Shown here piece after piece: positions 46,059 through 55,613 of a stretch of DNA of 64,000 nucleotides. Location: NCBI GenBank assembly GCA_000531095.1, contig HG799469.1, forward strand, positions 316,570 to 380,569, read 5' to 3'. Under the pieces are notes generated by a model that saw nothing but the letters and a program-made list of their open reading frames with translations, did not search any database and was not told where the DNA came from. This DNA is from Gemmata massiliana. Lineage in GTDB: Bacteria; Planctomycetota; Planctomycetia; Gemmatales; Gemmataceae. Made by a program: the position numbers and the translations under genes. Within the stretch, counting starts at the first letter, position 1. Each line of letters begins with the position of its first letter.

Positions 46059-47269
46059 CGAGTGGATCCCTTTTTGGCGGCCAGAGTGTTGCCCAGGTGG
46101 TGTTCGATTTCACTCAGCCGGGCGTCCCACCCCTCGGTTCGAACCCGTTCGCTGATTTCCGCACGAGGGCCGGGGGTCTTCAGGGCGTCGTCGACTTGCT
46201 GGATGAATTCCGCGTGCGTGTCTCCGATCCGGCAGGTGCCGAGGATCGCGACCTCCGGGATGTTGGTGGCTACCACTTGGAGCCCGGCGGCGAGGTACTC
46301 ACGCACTTTTAAGGGGTTGGCGTTGAGGGTCAGTTCGTTGATCCGGAAGGGGTTCAGTGCGACGTCGAACCCTTTACAGTAGGCCGGTAGTTGCTCGTAG
46401 GGCTTGCGCCCGAGGAGGTGAACGTTCGGCAAACTCGCGAGCGCGGAAACGTCGGTCGTCGCTTTACCAAGAACGACCATCGATCCGGTCGGGTAGCGCT
46501 TGGCGACCTCGGCCATGAGCTCCACGTCTACCCAGTCGGCGATGAGGCCGAAGAAGCCGATGATCGGCTTCGGGAGCGAAGCGATTTCGGGCGGGACCAC
46601 GGTGGCCGGGTCGAGGGCTTTCCGGAAGTGATTGAAGTCGACCCCGTGGCGCACGACCACTGTGTTTCGGTTGTGCGGGCTCTTGGTCTCGTACAACTTG
46701 TCCGCCGACACCACGACCAGATCCGCTTTTTTGAGGAGCTGGGTCTCCAGATCCAAAATCGCGCTGCCGGCGACACCCGAGAACGCGCTGTACTCGTCGA
46801 CGCACTGGTAAATGAGAGTCTTCTCTCCGAACGCGCCGGCTAGTACGGCCGCGGCTGGATTAAAAACCCAGTTGATCGGGTTCGAGAACCGCAGCTTTCG
46901 CATTGCGGACCGGACCTGTTGCCGCAACCAAATGCGATTGAGTACCCGCGCCGCCCGGAGCCCGTAAGCGGGAACGGCGAGCGGGTTCAGAACGAAAATG
47001 TTCTTCTCAACCTCGCGGAGCGGTTCCCGGGCCGCTTGCAGTTTCTTCCACAGTCGCCCGACGTCGGCTTTGTTTAGCCCAGGGGTTCTATAGCCGATCG
47101 AGTTGACCCACAGAACCCGATTGTCCCGGGCGAGCAGACGCATGAGGTGCGTTTTGGACAGCGGGTCGCCGGTCCAGTCGTGACTGAAACAGAGAATGTC
47201 GCGGTTGTGGAGGGGGTGCTCGAGTGTGTGAGATGAGCCGGACGGGCGACTGACAGCTAAGGTTGGCAT
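46055..47269 (-). CDS. glycosyltransferase (GT-B type)
   Basis: The 404-residue product has a GT-B layout: an N-terminal acceptor half (DILCFSHDWTGDPLSKTHLM, NRVLWVNSIGYRTPGLNKAD) and a C-terminal donor half (IIGFFGLIADWVDVELMAEV, HLLGRKPYEQLPAYCKGFDV, NANPLKVREYLAAGLQVVAT). It lacks the exact E-x7-E of GT4 but resembles GT4/GT1-like enzymes, some of which act on teichuronic-type sugars. It ends overlapping the epimerase start by four bases. Acceptor and donor unknown. Confidence 0.85.
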   Translation of the reverse strand: MPTLAVSRPSGSSHTLEHPLHNRDILCFSHDWTGDPLSKTHLMRLLARDNRVLWVNSIGYRTPGLNKADVGRLWKKLQAAREPLREVEKNIFVLNPLAVPAYGLRAARVLNRIWLRQQVRSAMRKLRFSNPINWVFNPAAAVLAGAFGEKTLIYQCVDEYSAFSGVAGSAILDLETQLLKKADLVVVSADKLYETKSPHNRNTVVVRHGVDFNHFRKALDPATVVPPEIASLPKPIIGFFGLIADWVDVELMAEVAKRYPTGSMVVLGKATTDVSALASLPNVHLLGRKPYEQLPAYCKGFDVALNPFRINELTLNANPLKVREYLAAGLQVVATNIPEVAILGTCRIGDTHAEFIQQVDDALKTPGPRAEISERVRTEGWDARLSEIEHHLGNTLAAKKGSTR

Positions 47270-47494
47270 AGTTGGTTCCGGGAGAATCTCGGCGCGGGTT
47301 GGGCACGGGGACGGTTGGCAGTTCCGTCAATGGCCCCGTCCGGTCACTATCACATTACGTTGCGCGTCCGCGCTTACTTGCATCGCCGCGATCCGTCTCG
47401 GACGAAATGTACGTTCTTGGGGCCGGCCCGTTTAGTGCGGGCGAGGAGCTAGCGGGCGCGACCTCGTTTCGCGCCCGCCGATAAATTGGCCCTA

Positions 47495-48983
47495 CTAGGC
47501 ACCGGCGGGGGACAGCACCCGGTCCCCCGTCGTCGCTTGGTCCGCTCGGATCGGACGGACGTCCGGTTCTAGCGCCTCTTCGAGAACCGGCCTTCATGTG
47601 TACCGGGATCGGGAGGCCGAGGAGCGTCAGTAGTGTGGGGGCAATGTCAAGGGTGCTGCACGCCCCGATCGTCGCACCGGTCCGGACTCCGGGGCCGGAC
47701 ATAACGATCATACCGGCCTGATCGTGGTAGCCCTGTTTGGGGGTCGCGTCCTTTTCGGCGCACAGGTCGCGCATCTTGGTCGTGCGCTCGGTCGTGGGGA
47801 ACACACAGTCGGCGTCCCAATCGATCGGACGGGGGAGCTTCTGGAGCGCGTTAACGCAAATCGTGTTCCCGACCTCCTGGCACGAGAAGAGCGGCTGGTC
47901 GGGCGTTTTGTAGTAGGCGGCTTGGAATCCTTGCACCGTTCGCCGTTGCACTTCCGGGTCATCGAACTGGATGTTCCACTGTGGGGCCATGACCGAATAC
48001 GGGTTGCACTTCCCGGCCACGCCGACCAGTTCGAGCACGCGCCCGATGTCCTGAATGCGGACGACGGACCGGCCGCCGCGGTACTCTTCAACGACGTAAG
48101 GCTGTTGCCCGAGGCCGGACGCGACGACCAGAACGGTGTCCTGGTCCACGAACTTCTGCACCCGACGGATCAGTTGGTCGGCCGTTCGGTAGCCGTACTG
48201 GATCGAGCCACCGAACTGCTTCAGTTCCGTAGCGTCGGGCTTTTCCAGGAATGGGGTCGGGTCGGTCGAGCGCCAGAACCGGTGCTGGTAGTGCGCAACG
48301 TGGTTCGAGTGAAACGTGGAAAAGTCCGGGCGGTGCTTTTTCCACAGTGCCTCAAAAAAGTCGAGATTAATGAGCGGTTGATAGCTCACCTTCTCCCAGT
48401 CTTTGGCCAACCGGAGCGTGCGGCGCGCGAAGTACCGGGCGACCGAGGCCAGGGTCGTGACCTTCAGCCCGAGCTTGCGGAGCTGGGCGAGCATCCCGAG
48501 CTTGCTCGTTTTCACCCCGTCGGCGAGCGGCGTGTGGGCCCGCGTGTACTTCAGGTTCATGTCCTGAATCGGCTGCAGTTCGGCTGGGAACGTCTCGGCG
48601 CTCGGCGAGAACGTGCCGGGCACCCAGAACCCCTTGACATCTTTCCGCGGGGGCCAAGACATGATGGACCCGAACAGGCCGAGCGACTTGCCGGCGTCGG
48701 CCACGAGATCCCAGATTTTCGGCCCCCGGACGGTTTCGGGCGGTTGCTCGAGGAACTTGACCCCGTGCTCTTCCGGGGGGCGCCCGGTGTACACGGTCAT
48801 CCACGAGATCCACGGGTCGAGATCGGGTGGCACTTCGGGAGCGATCGGGGTGCCCCGCGCGCCGCGGCGCACGAGATCCGCGAGGGCGGGCATGGTCCCG
48901 TTTTGAAGGAACGGGTCCACGAAGCGCCAGGTGATTTCGTTCAGCTCGATCAGAACAACTTTTCGTGTCGGCCGGGCGATCAT
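47495..48983 (-). pseudogene. alkaline-phosphatase/phosphodiesterase-like protein, 3' frameshift
   Basis: Reads from the ATG at 48983 (MIARPTRKVVLIELNEITWR). The type I phosphodiesterase/alkaline-phosphatase fold is visible: early ELNEITWRFVDP near 14, TMPALADLVRRGARGT near 30, HSNHVAHYQHRFWR, ASGLGQQPYV, DQAGMIVMSGPGV near 440 and DIAPTLLTLLGLPIPVHMK near 470. After this point the open frame turns Arg/Pro-rich and runs to 47355, unlike the rest. A frame change at about 47581-47594 gives VLEEALEPDVRPI and a stop at 47495, a natural family ending. The change equals one extra base, or two missing ones. It may add or remove phosphate-linked groups (phosphoglycerol/phosphoethanolamine) on the glycan. 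Confidence 0.75.
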
Positions 48984-49032
48984 GGGGAGCCTCCCTAGAA
49001 AAAAGCGAGCGACTCGTGGGGGCGAGGTCCGG

Positions 49033-50241
49033 CTATTGAACCGGACTCGGGCCGGCCACCTGAGGTATATGGCGCGATCGGGACCGATCGAGTGTCTTAA
49101 TCAGAAATTCGGCAAGATCGGCGGCCGTTTCGTGACTGTCGCGCGGCCCCTCAACCGGTTTCGGGGGCGGCGCGACGAGGGCGCCGGCGATTGCGGTGGC
49201 CAGCTGCACCGGATCAGTTGGCGGCACGAGCCGACTCGCACCGAGGTGAGCGATCGCGGGGATCCCACCGACGTTCGTGGCCACAAACGGCGTACCGCAC
49301 GCAGCCGCTTCAAGGAGCACGTTGGGCGTACCCTCGGACCGGCTCGGGAGCACGAACAGGTCGGCCGCCCGGAACCAGTCCGGGAGCTCCGCGTGCGGGC
49401 GCCCGCCGTGAAACCGGACCTGGTTCGCCAAGCCGGAGGCAGCGGCCTGTTCAACCAACGGCCCCCGAAGATTGCCCTCGCCGATAATGTGCAACTCCCA
49501 AGGAGCGATTTCCGCCGGGAGTTGCGCGAGCGCCGTTAGCAGTACGTCCAAACCCTTGACCGCAACGAGATTGCCTACGAACAGTAGGTGTCGCACGCCG
49601 GGGCACAGGCCCAGTTTGGTTTGTGCGGCACACCGGTCGCCGGGGCTAAACTTGGCCCGGTCGACCCCGTTGGTGATGACTGTGACTCGGCCCGGGTCGG
49701 CTCCGAGTTGGATCGCGCGTGTCGCAAGGTCTTGTGACACGGCAACGACCCCGTGCGCCCGATTCAGGGCTTCGACGGTTCCTCGGTCTCGGCCACGGAA
49801 GTCGTCGACCAGTCGAACGTCCGAGCCGTGTATTTTGAGGACGACGGGTAACCCGAACCGGCGCGCCAACCGGACCGCGGCCCATCCGTCCGGGTACACC
49901 CACGGGGTGAACACGATGTCCGGCTGGAACTCCTCAACAACTTTCCGGAATACGGACCGCACCGACCACAGGAAGAAGTGCCCGTAACAGGATCGCAGGG
50001 CTTTGGGCGTGTACCAATAACGCGGATGGTCGACGGTCAGGTCGTCGAAAATCATCTGCCGATTGCCCGGGAGTCGGGCCGCTCCCGCGCGACGGGCGTT
50101 TCGCTCATCGGTCCAGAGAACGGGCGCAATAACGCGCACGGAGTGCTGTTCCGCGAGCAGTCGCAGTGGGTGCCGGTTGAACGTCGCCCGGTTCGGCTGG
50201 TACGGGTTCGGGTACAGGTTCGTTAGAGCGAGTATTCGCAT
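49033..50241 (-). CDS. family 4 glycosyltransferase
   Basis: The 402-residue product starts at the ATG at 50241, which overlaps the stop of the previous gene by one base (TGATG). The GT4 motifs are present: an N-terminal Gly-poor opening (MRILALTNLYPNPYQPNRAT), a hinge region VAVSQDLATRAIQLGADPGR, ITNGVDRAKFSPGD, LLFVGNLVAVKGLDVLL and the E-x7-E pair in PSRSEGTPNVLLEAAACGTP. It transfers a sugar to the growing lipid-linked glycan; donor unknown. No membrane segments. Confidence 0.93.
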   Translation of the reverse strand: MRILALTNLYPNPYQPNRATFNRHPLRLLAEQHSVRVIAPVLWTDERNARRAGAARLPGNRQMIFDDLTVDHPRYWYTPKALRSCYGHFFLWSVRSVFRKVVEEFQPDIVFTPWVYPDGWAAVRLARRFGLPVVLKIHGSDVRLVDDFRGRDRGTVEALNRAHGVVAVSQDLATRAIQLGADPGRVTVITNGVDRAKFSPGDRCAAQTKLGLCPGVRHLLFVGNLVAVKGLDVLLTALAQLPAEIAPWELHIIGEGNLRGPLVEQAAASGLANQVRFHGGRPHAELPDWFRAADLFVLPSRSEGTPNVLLEAAACGTPFVATNVGGIPAIAHLGASRLVPPTDPVQLATAIAGALVAPPPKPVEGPRDSHETAADLAEFLIKTLDRSRSRHIPQVAGPSPVQ

Positions 50242-51389
50242 CACCGGGGCTCTCTTGAGGCAGCAATGAGGGACCGGTATCGTGTTTCGTATTCGGTTGC
50301 CATCCGGACGAGCGAGTATCGTTCGTGAACGACCTGATTCCCCGCGCGTCCCAACCGTATCCGCGTGTCAGAATCATTTAGGACACGTAACAGCGATTTC
50401 ACAAGCGCCCCTTCGTCTCCGGAGGGGAATAACAGCCCATTGACGTCGTGAGTGACGATGGTCGGAATGCCCCCGACTGCGGAACAAACGGTTGGCAGGC
50501 CCGCGAGCCACGCCTCTAACAAGGATACCGGAAAGCCCTCGGATCGACTCGTAAGAGCAAACACGTCCATTGCTCTCAGGTAGTGCTCCGGAGACGCTTG
50601 GTATCCCGCAAAGTGAACACGGTCCGCGATTACGAGTTCACCGGCAAGTTTTTGCAGTTTGGCCCGCTGGTCACCGTCGCCAACCAAAAGCGCATGCACG
50701 TTTGGTACCGTTTGGCGGAGCTCCGCGACCGCGCGGAGGAGCAGATCTTGGCACTTGACTTCTGCCATGCGCCCGACGGTCCCAATTACAAGAGCGCCTT
50801 CTGGGATCCCCTGTGCGGCGCGTACAGACGCAGGGGACAGCTCGTTCGGTGTAGGGCCCGTTGGAATGCCGTTCGGGACGACTTCGACTTTCGCACGCGG
50901 AACCGTGCGCCACTTGGTAACGGCGCCGGCAATCTCTTCCGATACGCAGCAGAACCTTTCAACTAATCGGGCGGTTTGTAGTAGAAACAGGCGTATTTTT
51001 AGATTCTTCCACCAGCCCGTGTACCGGGCAAATTCGTTACCGTGCTCGGTATGAAGAACAGGGGCAATGCCAAGTCCGCGAGCCGCTTGTCCCAAATACC
51101 ACGCGGCGCCAATTTGGTGTGTGTGAACGACGTCCGGTTTGAGTTCTGTGAGGGCACGGGCGGCCCGTTGAACGAACTCCGGGTGGCGCCCGGTTGGTTT
51201 GCCGAGGCTGAGTACCGTTGCCCCCTCTTTTTCTGCTTCAACAGCGAGCGTGCCCGGGCGCTCTACGCACACCACACTGACCCGGTGCCCGCCAGCGCGG
51301 GCGGAACGAATCAGACTAATCACGATCCGTTCCAGACCGCCGACGTCGAGTGAGAGGACGGCGTGCGTGATGTGAAGCGGAGGGGACAC
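50241..51389 (-). CDS. family 4 glycosyltransferase
   Basis: The 382-residue product starts MSPPLHITHAVLSLDVGGLE and has the GT4 layout: the LDVGGLERIVISL nucleotide-sugar loop, HTHQIGAAWYLG, VSEEIAGAVTKWR, VPNGIPTGPTPNE, GTVGRMAEVKCQDLLLRA and the E-x7-E pair in TSRSEGFPVSLLEAWLAGLP. It is immediately upstream of, and translationally coupled to, the gene at 49033. Both probably extend the repeat unit on the inner face of the membrane. Confidence 0.94.
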   Translation of the reverse strand: MSPPLHITHAVLSLDVGGLERIVISLIRSARAGGHRVSVVCVERPGTLAVEAEKEGATVLSLGKPTGRHPEFVQRAARALTELKPDVVHTHQIGAAWYLGQAARGLGIAPVLHTEHGNEFARYTGWWKNLKIRLFLLQTARLVERFCCVSEEIAGAVTKWRTVPRAKVEVVPNGIPTGPTPNELSPASVRAAQGIPEGALVIGTVGRMAEVKCQDLLLRAVAELRQTVPNVHALLVGDGDQRAKLQKLAGELVIADRVHFAGYQASPEHYLRAMDVFALTSRSEGFPVSLLEAWLAGLPTVCSAVGGIPTIVTHDVNGLLFPSGDEGALVKSLLRVLNDSDTRIRLGRAGNQVVHERYSLVRMATEYETRYRSLIAASREPR

Positions 51390-51474
51390 TTTTGATATCC
51401 TTCGGGCTCGTATGCTTCGGTGCGTTGTTAGGTTGTGTGGGGCACGAGGTGCGCGGCCGGAGATCGCAGTGACT

Positions 51475-52590
51475 TCACTTTTGCATATTTACGATGCCGA
51501 CGAGGGGTGCATCTGGAGTTTCATGAGTGCGGTTGTGGGGCGCCTTTTTCTGTTGAAGTTGTTGTTTCAGTTTGAGGAACGGCTTCTCGATAAATCTAAA
51601 AGATATCCAGGCCGCTATAATTGGCAGCGCGAGATTCTGTGGAAATGTGGTCCACCAGTAGGTTTGATTAGGGTTCAGAAAAAGTTGCTGCCAAAGGTAC
51701 AGGCTGTACGAGCCGACCCCGATTGCTGCTATCCAAGGGTGCTCGAGGAGCTTGGGGGCTCGTCTTGCAGCGGTCCAAACGAGGATCGCGATCGTTACTG
51801 CTGTGATGCTCGGGGTTACACCGACGGCGAATTTCCCAGACACGGTTCCAAGTGCTAGCCCGCCTATCAGTGAAATTAATGCGAACGCCCAGTATCGAGA
51901 GATTCGATCCAATTTCGCGCAAGCGGCTTCATCTCGGGAAAGAATCGCGAGCAGGCTCCCGGCAGCGATTGTGTCAAAGCGAGTAAATGTCCAAAGATCT
52001 GTCATCGGGGATAATTCGGGGCGAAAGAGTAATACCCCCCACCGTATTACTGGCTGGACGAATAGCGTGGCAAGGAGGATTCGGGCACCTGATTTATAGG
52101 CAACGAAAGCAAACACCGGGGGCCAGAGTAGGTAAAAATGTTCCTCAATAGACAGGCTCCACAGATGCCCGAGTTCCCACGCTGGTTTCGAGTGAAAATT
52201 CATCGTGTAAGTAACCGCTGCGAACCAGTCGCGACTTGAAATGTCAACGAAGTTATTAAGCTGTAGTGCGGCCACGGCTGCAAGGAAACAGGCAAAAGCT
52301 GGCGCGAGCCGAAAAATTCGGCGGACGTAGAACGCGCCCAAATGGACCCGATTGGATCGCTCAATCTCGCGACACAGTAGAGTTGTAATTAAGAAGCCAC
52401 TTAAGACGAAGAATATATCTACCCCAAGTGTGCCGAACGGAGCGAGCACACGGGTAAAGGGGCCTATTTCAGGGAAGCCGTGTGTTCGCCGAGCGTGACT
52501 GATAATTACAAAAAAGATCGCTAAGGCCCGCAGGCCGTCCAGAGCGGGTATGCGGCCAGATGTAAGCCAAGTTGCGGGGCGATTGGACAA
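51475..52590 (-). CDS. OafA-type acyltransferase
   Basis: The 371-residue product is an integral membrane acyltransferase-3 (OafA/YrhL) protein: an N-terminal PALDGLRALAIFFVIISHAR with the active His, then LGVDIFFVLSGFLITTLLCR, RRIFRLAPAFACFL, and further helices, including EEHFYLLWPPVFAF (about 150) and SYSLYLWQQLFL. It O-acetylates sugars of the glycan or lipid intermediates. The region is clearly more A+T-rich than flanking genes. It lacks a C-terminal SGNH domain. Confidence 0.92.
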   Translation of the reverse strand: MSNRPATWLTSGRIPALDGLRALAIFFVIISHARRTHGFPEIGPFTRVLAPFGTLGVDIFFVLSGFLITTLLCREIERSNRVHLGAFYVRRIFRLAPAFACFLAAVAALQLNNFVDISSRDWFAAVTYTMNFHSKPAWELGHLWSLSIEEHFYLLWPPVFAFVAYKSGARILLATLFVQPVIRWGVLLFRPELSPMTDLWTFTRFDTIAAGSLLAILSRDEAACAKLDRISRYWAFALISLIGGLALGTVSGKFAVGVTPSITAVTIAILVWTAARRAPKLLEHPWIAAIGVGSYSLYLWQQLFLNPNQTYWWTTFPQNLALPIIAAWISFRFIEKPFLKLKQQLQQKKAPHNRTHETPDAPLVGIVNMQK

Positions 52591-52628
52591 GGTGTCCTCG
52601 GTGTGCTTGGTGTTGGGGTGTTAGATAA

Positions 52629-53138
52629 TTATTTAAAATACAGAGCAACAGGGGGGCCGAAACCACATTTCTCGAAAACGCGTTGGGCCGCGTGATTCTT
52701 TTTTTCTGTATCGATGTAAAAAAGATATTGGCCTTTGCGTTTATACTCATTTAGTGCGAGTTGGAGGGCTTTGGATGCGAAGCCCTTGCCTCGTGATTTT
52801 GGGCTGGTCCAGATGGGGCCGACTACGACAGCATTGGGCTCAATTTTGTAGTGTTTGCACTGCCCAGTATAACACCACCCAGCGGTTTCGACTCGGTTGT
52901 AGCGTGTGATTAGGTACAGCGATCGGCGGCCTGACAGTAACTTGGCAGCTGCTTTTATAGCTCCCGCGGTTCCGCAGTAACTTGCTACTGTGCGAAAGTT
53001 TCTTGCTACATGAATTGGTGATGTTAGGAGTGTGAAATTCGATTCGGGGTCTAATTGGGTTTCAGATGGATCTTTGCTCTCTAAGCGATAGACCATCTGG
53101 AAGCTGATATGGTCGGGTATGTTTAGGGATACGATCAT
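52629..53138 (-). CDS. GNAT family acetyltransferase
   Basis: The ATG at 53138 overlaps the preceding stop (ATGA); a longer reading from 53192 would overlap more and is less likely. The 169-residue product has a GNAT core in its C-terminal half: VVVGPIWTSPKSRGKGFASK (with the R/Q-x-x-G-x-A loop SRGKGFA) and QYLFYIDTEKKNHAAQRVFE. The N-terminal half is unassigned. Function is probably sugar N-acetylation in this locus. AT-rich relative to the chromosome. Confidence 0.72.
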   Translation of the reverse strand: MIVSLNIPDHISFQMVYRLESKDPSETQLDPESNFTLLTSPIHVARNFRTVASYCGTAGAIKAAAKLLSGRRSLYLITRYNRVETAGWCYTGQCKHYKIEPNAVVVGPIWTSPKSRGKGFASKALQLALNEYKRKGQYLFYIDTEKKNHAAQRVFEKCGFGPPVALYFK

Positions 53139-53902
53139 GCTTTTTCCGTTTGCATTGAAATAGGAGAGGGGTGTCGATGGTCCAAAGTCCATGTTACTCG
53201 GTGTGGGTTAAAGTCAAATTTCCGTTTAAATCTTCGGAGCGTTTCTGAGGCGCCGTAATACATTCCGTAACTGTAGTATCTGACTTGTGTATGGTGCTCG
53301 TAAAGGTGCTTGGCGATTCCGATGAATAATAGTGGAACGGCTCCGAGAGAAAGATGGTCTGCGTGACCCAATACTTGCTCAATTCCGCAATACTCGCCGG
53401 CGATTAAGCAGCCGCCATACCCGATCATTTTTCCTTTTAGAAAAACTCCAAAATAGGGGTAATCGTGAGTCGGAGAATTGGAAGGCGGATTGGTGCTGGG
53501 GATGACGGCGCCTTGCCGGTAGGCGTCGGGCATAAGTCGCCCCTGCCGCATGTCGGTTGAGGTCCATACTTCTGCAATATCTGGCAAGTAATCATTATAA
53601 TTGATTTTTCGAACCTCGCAGCCCTCTCGCATTGCTTTTTTATAGTTCCGCCGAGCGGAGCCATCGATTCGCATGTAGTATTCGTCAAAAGTCTTTGGAA
53701 GTTGGCTAAGGGCGACTCCGTGAACGACCTCTTGGAGGAAGAGGTGGCGTAAGTGTCGGCGTCTTGCGTTTCGATAGTGATCGAGAACCATCTGCTCAAA
53801 AAACGAGTCGTTGCCCGTAGTAGCCGATCGCATCAAATTAATAGTGACCCGGGGGAGATTCCAAAACTCGCGAGCCGTACCCCAGAACCGATTGAGCCAC
53901 AT
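53135..53902 (-). CDS. GNAT/FemAB-like acetyltransferase
   Basis: The 255-residue product resembles the FemAB/GNAT-fold enzymes found in exopolysaccharide loci: an N-terminal helical part (RFWGTAREFWNLPRVTINLM), an RIDGSARRNYKKAMREG segment near 78, a core (YFGVFLKGKMIGYGGCLIAG, about 150-170) and HLSLGAVPLLFIGIAKHLYE. No classic R-x-x-G-x-G loop is clear, so the fold is inferred. It is coupled to the next GNAT by a 4-base overlap; both may act on the same amino-sugar. Confidence 0.6.
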   Translation of the reverse strand: MWLNRFWGTAREFWNLPRVTINLMRSATTGNDSFFEQMVLDHYRNARRRHLRHLFLQEVVHGVALSQLPKTFDEYYMRIDGSARRNYKKAMREGCEVRKINYNDYLPDIAEVWTSTDMRQGRLMPDAYRQGAVIPSTNPPSNSPTHDYPYFGVFLKGKMIGYGGCLIAGEYCGIEQVLGHADHLSLGAVPLLFIGIAKHLYEHHTQVRYYSYGMYYGASETLRRFKRKFDFNPHRVTWTLDHRHPSPISMQTEKA

Positions 53903-53973
53903 AGCTGAGATTCCGTGTTGTTTTGTGCGTGGTGGAGGCTTTGGACGATTGCGACGTCACCGTATTATTTTAT

Positions 53974-55512
53974 CTAAGGGGTTTGTTTTGTCACGAGTGC
54001 GGGCGGTTGATTTGATATCGATGCTCGCCCCGTAAGGCGGGTTAGCCAGTACCTGTTGAGTACAACTGTGTAGCTGATGCCAAAAAACGCTGTGTACATA
54101 ATTGAGTAGCCAACAAGGCCGCCCCATGATGTGACCGGGTGGCTTGTGATCGCAACCTGAACAGTGACCAATGGGGGAATGGCGCACAGTAATGAAGGGG
54201 CAATCGCCCAGATTAGGTATCGCCGTACCGAGAGCCCGGTAATACGGCATCCATGAATCAGCGGTGCGATGCCACGAAAGATGAACGCCGGGACAGATAG
54301 GGATACGCCGGCTCCGATTAGTCCGAGAATGGGAAGAAGACAAGCCATTAAGACGCAAGTGGTAATGGTTTCTAGCAAAGCAAACGCCGCGAGCGAACGA
54401 TGACGGGCTGTCGCAAGAATGATACCATTGGTTACGTACTGTGTGCATGGTAGCGATTCTCCCAACAAAAGAATTGTTAAGAGTGCAGCCGCGGAGGAAA
54501 ATGACGGCCCAACCCAGAGGGTGATCAGAGGGGCGCCAAGAATAAATAAGTACGCGATCAGAAAGGTGCTAAGTGCCGCCGCGTGTCTGCCACCGACGAG
54601 GAATAATTGGCGCTGCCGCGCGGTTTGGTCAGTAGCGTGCAGTGCTGTCGCGTGGGGGGTCAGTGCGCCAGTTGCGGCATTCATTGCGGCTACGACCGCA
54701 GCCAGGAGGCGTGCCGCGATCGCGTAAATTGGTACGATCGCTAGTCCGAGAAACGAGCCGAGTAGAATTGGTCCAAGTTGTGTTCTTGACAGTCTTGCGA
54801 ATGTTCCGATGATGTTCCAGCTCCCGTATCCGAGTAGCTCTCGGAAACTAGAGCGACTTAAGTGGTGGATGCTGATGCTGAGATTCGGATCTGCCCGGAA
54901 TGTCAAGAGGGCCTTGCAAAGCGTACTTCCCGTCCAAAGTACCAGTGTAACAGCCCCCAAAGTGGTAATGTCGCTCCCTGAGCGAACTAGTGCAAAAGTT
55001 AGAGCCGTTCGGGCGAGTAAAAATGGGATGTCGATCGCGTTCAACCAGTCGAACCGTTGGTATCCCCACAAGGCCGCATCAAAGGCGGTTCCCACCAGAA
55101 CGACCGCAACGTTGACCGCCATAAGGCGGTAGGTGAGGCTAACGCGGTTGTATTCTCCTTCAGGGATTGCATAAAATTGAAAAAATAGCGGCTCGCAAAG
55201 GAATAGTGAGAGCAAAACGCCGATGCCTGTGCAAAATAAGAAGGTGGCCCCAACAGCTAGTATTTGATTCACACCTCTTTGATCGCCTCGCGCGTGGTAC
55301 AGGGAGATGTGGCGACCAATTGAGCCGCGGACCCCCATTTCTAACATGCTCAGATACACGGTGAGTGAGCCTAGAATTAACCAAACGCCATACATCTCGC
55401 TTCCCAGCTTGGCCACCAAGAAGGGGAGGGCAAGAAAGCCCGTGGCGATCTCTGCCACCAGACCGGCGCTGCTCCAAATTATGTTGCGCTTTATGATCCG
55501 TTTGTCGCTCAC
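53974..55512 (-). CDS. polysaccharide flippase (Wzx-like)
   Basis: The GTG at 55512 has GAGG nine bases upstream and gives 512 residues; a start further upstream (55716) would overlap the next gene. The product has about 12-14 hydrophobic segments, starting IIKRNIIWSSAGLVAEIATG, with the MATE/PST-type N-terminal features (GSEMYGVWLILGSLTVYLSM, RGSIGRHISLYHARG) of polysaccharide flippases. It moves undecaprenyl-linked repeat units across the inner membrane. AT-rich like its neighbours. Confidence 0.88.
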   Translation of the reverse strand: MSDKRIIKRNIIWSSAGLVAEIATGFLALPFLVAKLGSEMYGVWLILGSLTVYLSMLEMGVRGSIGRHISLYHARGDQRGVNQILAVGATFLFCTGIGVLLSLFLCEPLFFQFYAIPEGEYNRVSLTYRLMAVNVAVVLVGTAFDAALWGYQRFDWLNAIDIPFLLARTALTFALVRSGSDITTLGAVTLVLWTGSTLCKALLTFRADPNLSISIHHLSRSSFRELLGYGSWNIIGTFARLSRTQLGPILLGSFLGLAIVPIYAIAARLLAAVVAAMNAATGALTPHATALHATDQTARQRQLFLVGGRHAAALSTFLIAYLFILGAPLITLWVGPSFSSAAALLTILLLGESLPCTQYVTNGIILATARHRSLAAFALLETITTCVLMACLLPILGLIGAGVSLSVPAFIFRGIAPLIHGCRITGLSVRRYLIWAIAPSLLCAIPPLVTVQVAITSHPVTSWGGLVGYSIMYTAFFGISYTVVLNRYWLTRLTGRASISNQPPALVTKQTP

Positions 55513-55613
55513 TCGCGGTTGCCTCTGCGCTGGATATTGCCGATGATGCGTTTGGTATAATTGAAGGGATTTGTTGATTATTTGGTTCAATTGATCACGT
55601 CTGGTCAGCGTTC

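Noticed and set aside
47355-47494. C-terminal Arg/Pro-rich extension of the phosphodiesterase-like protein
   Set aside because: It follows a frame change, and the alternative frame gives a natural ending at 47495.
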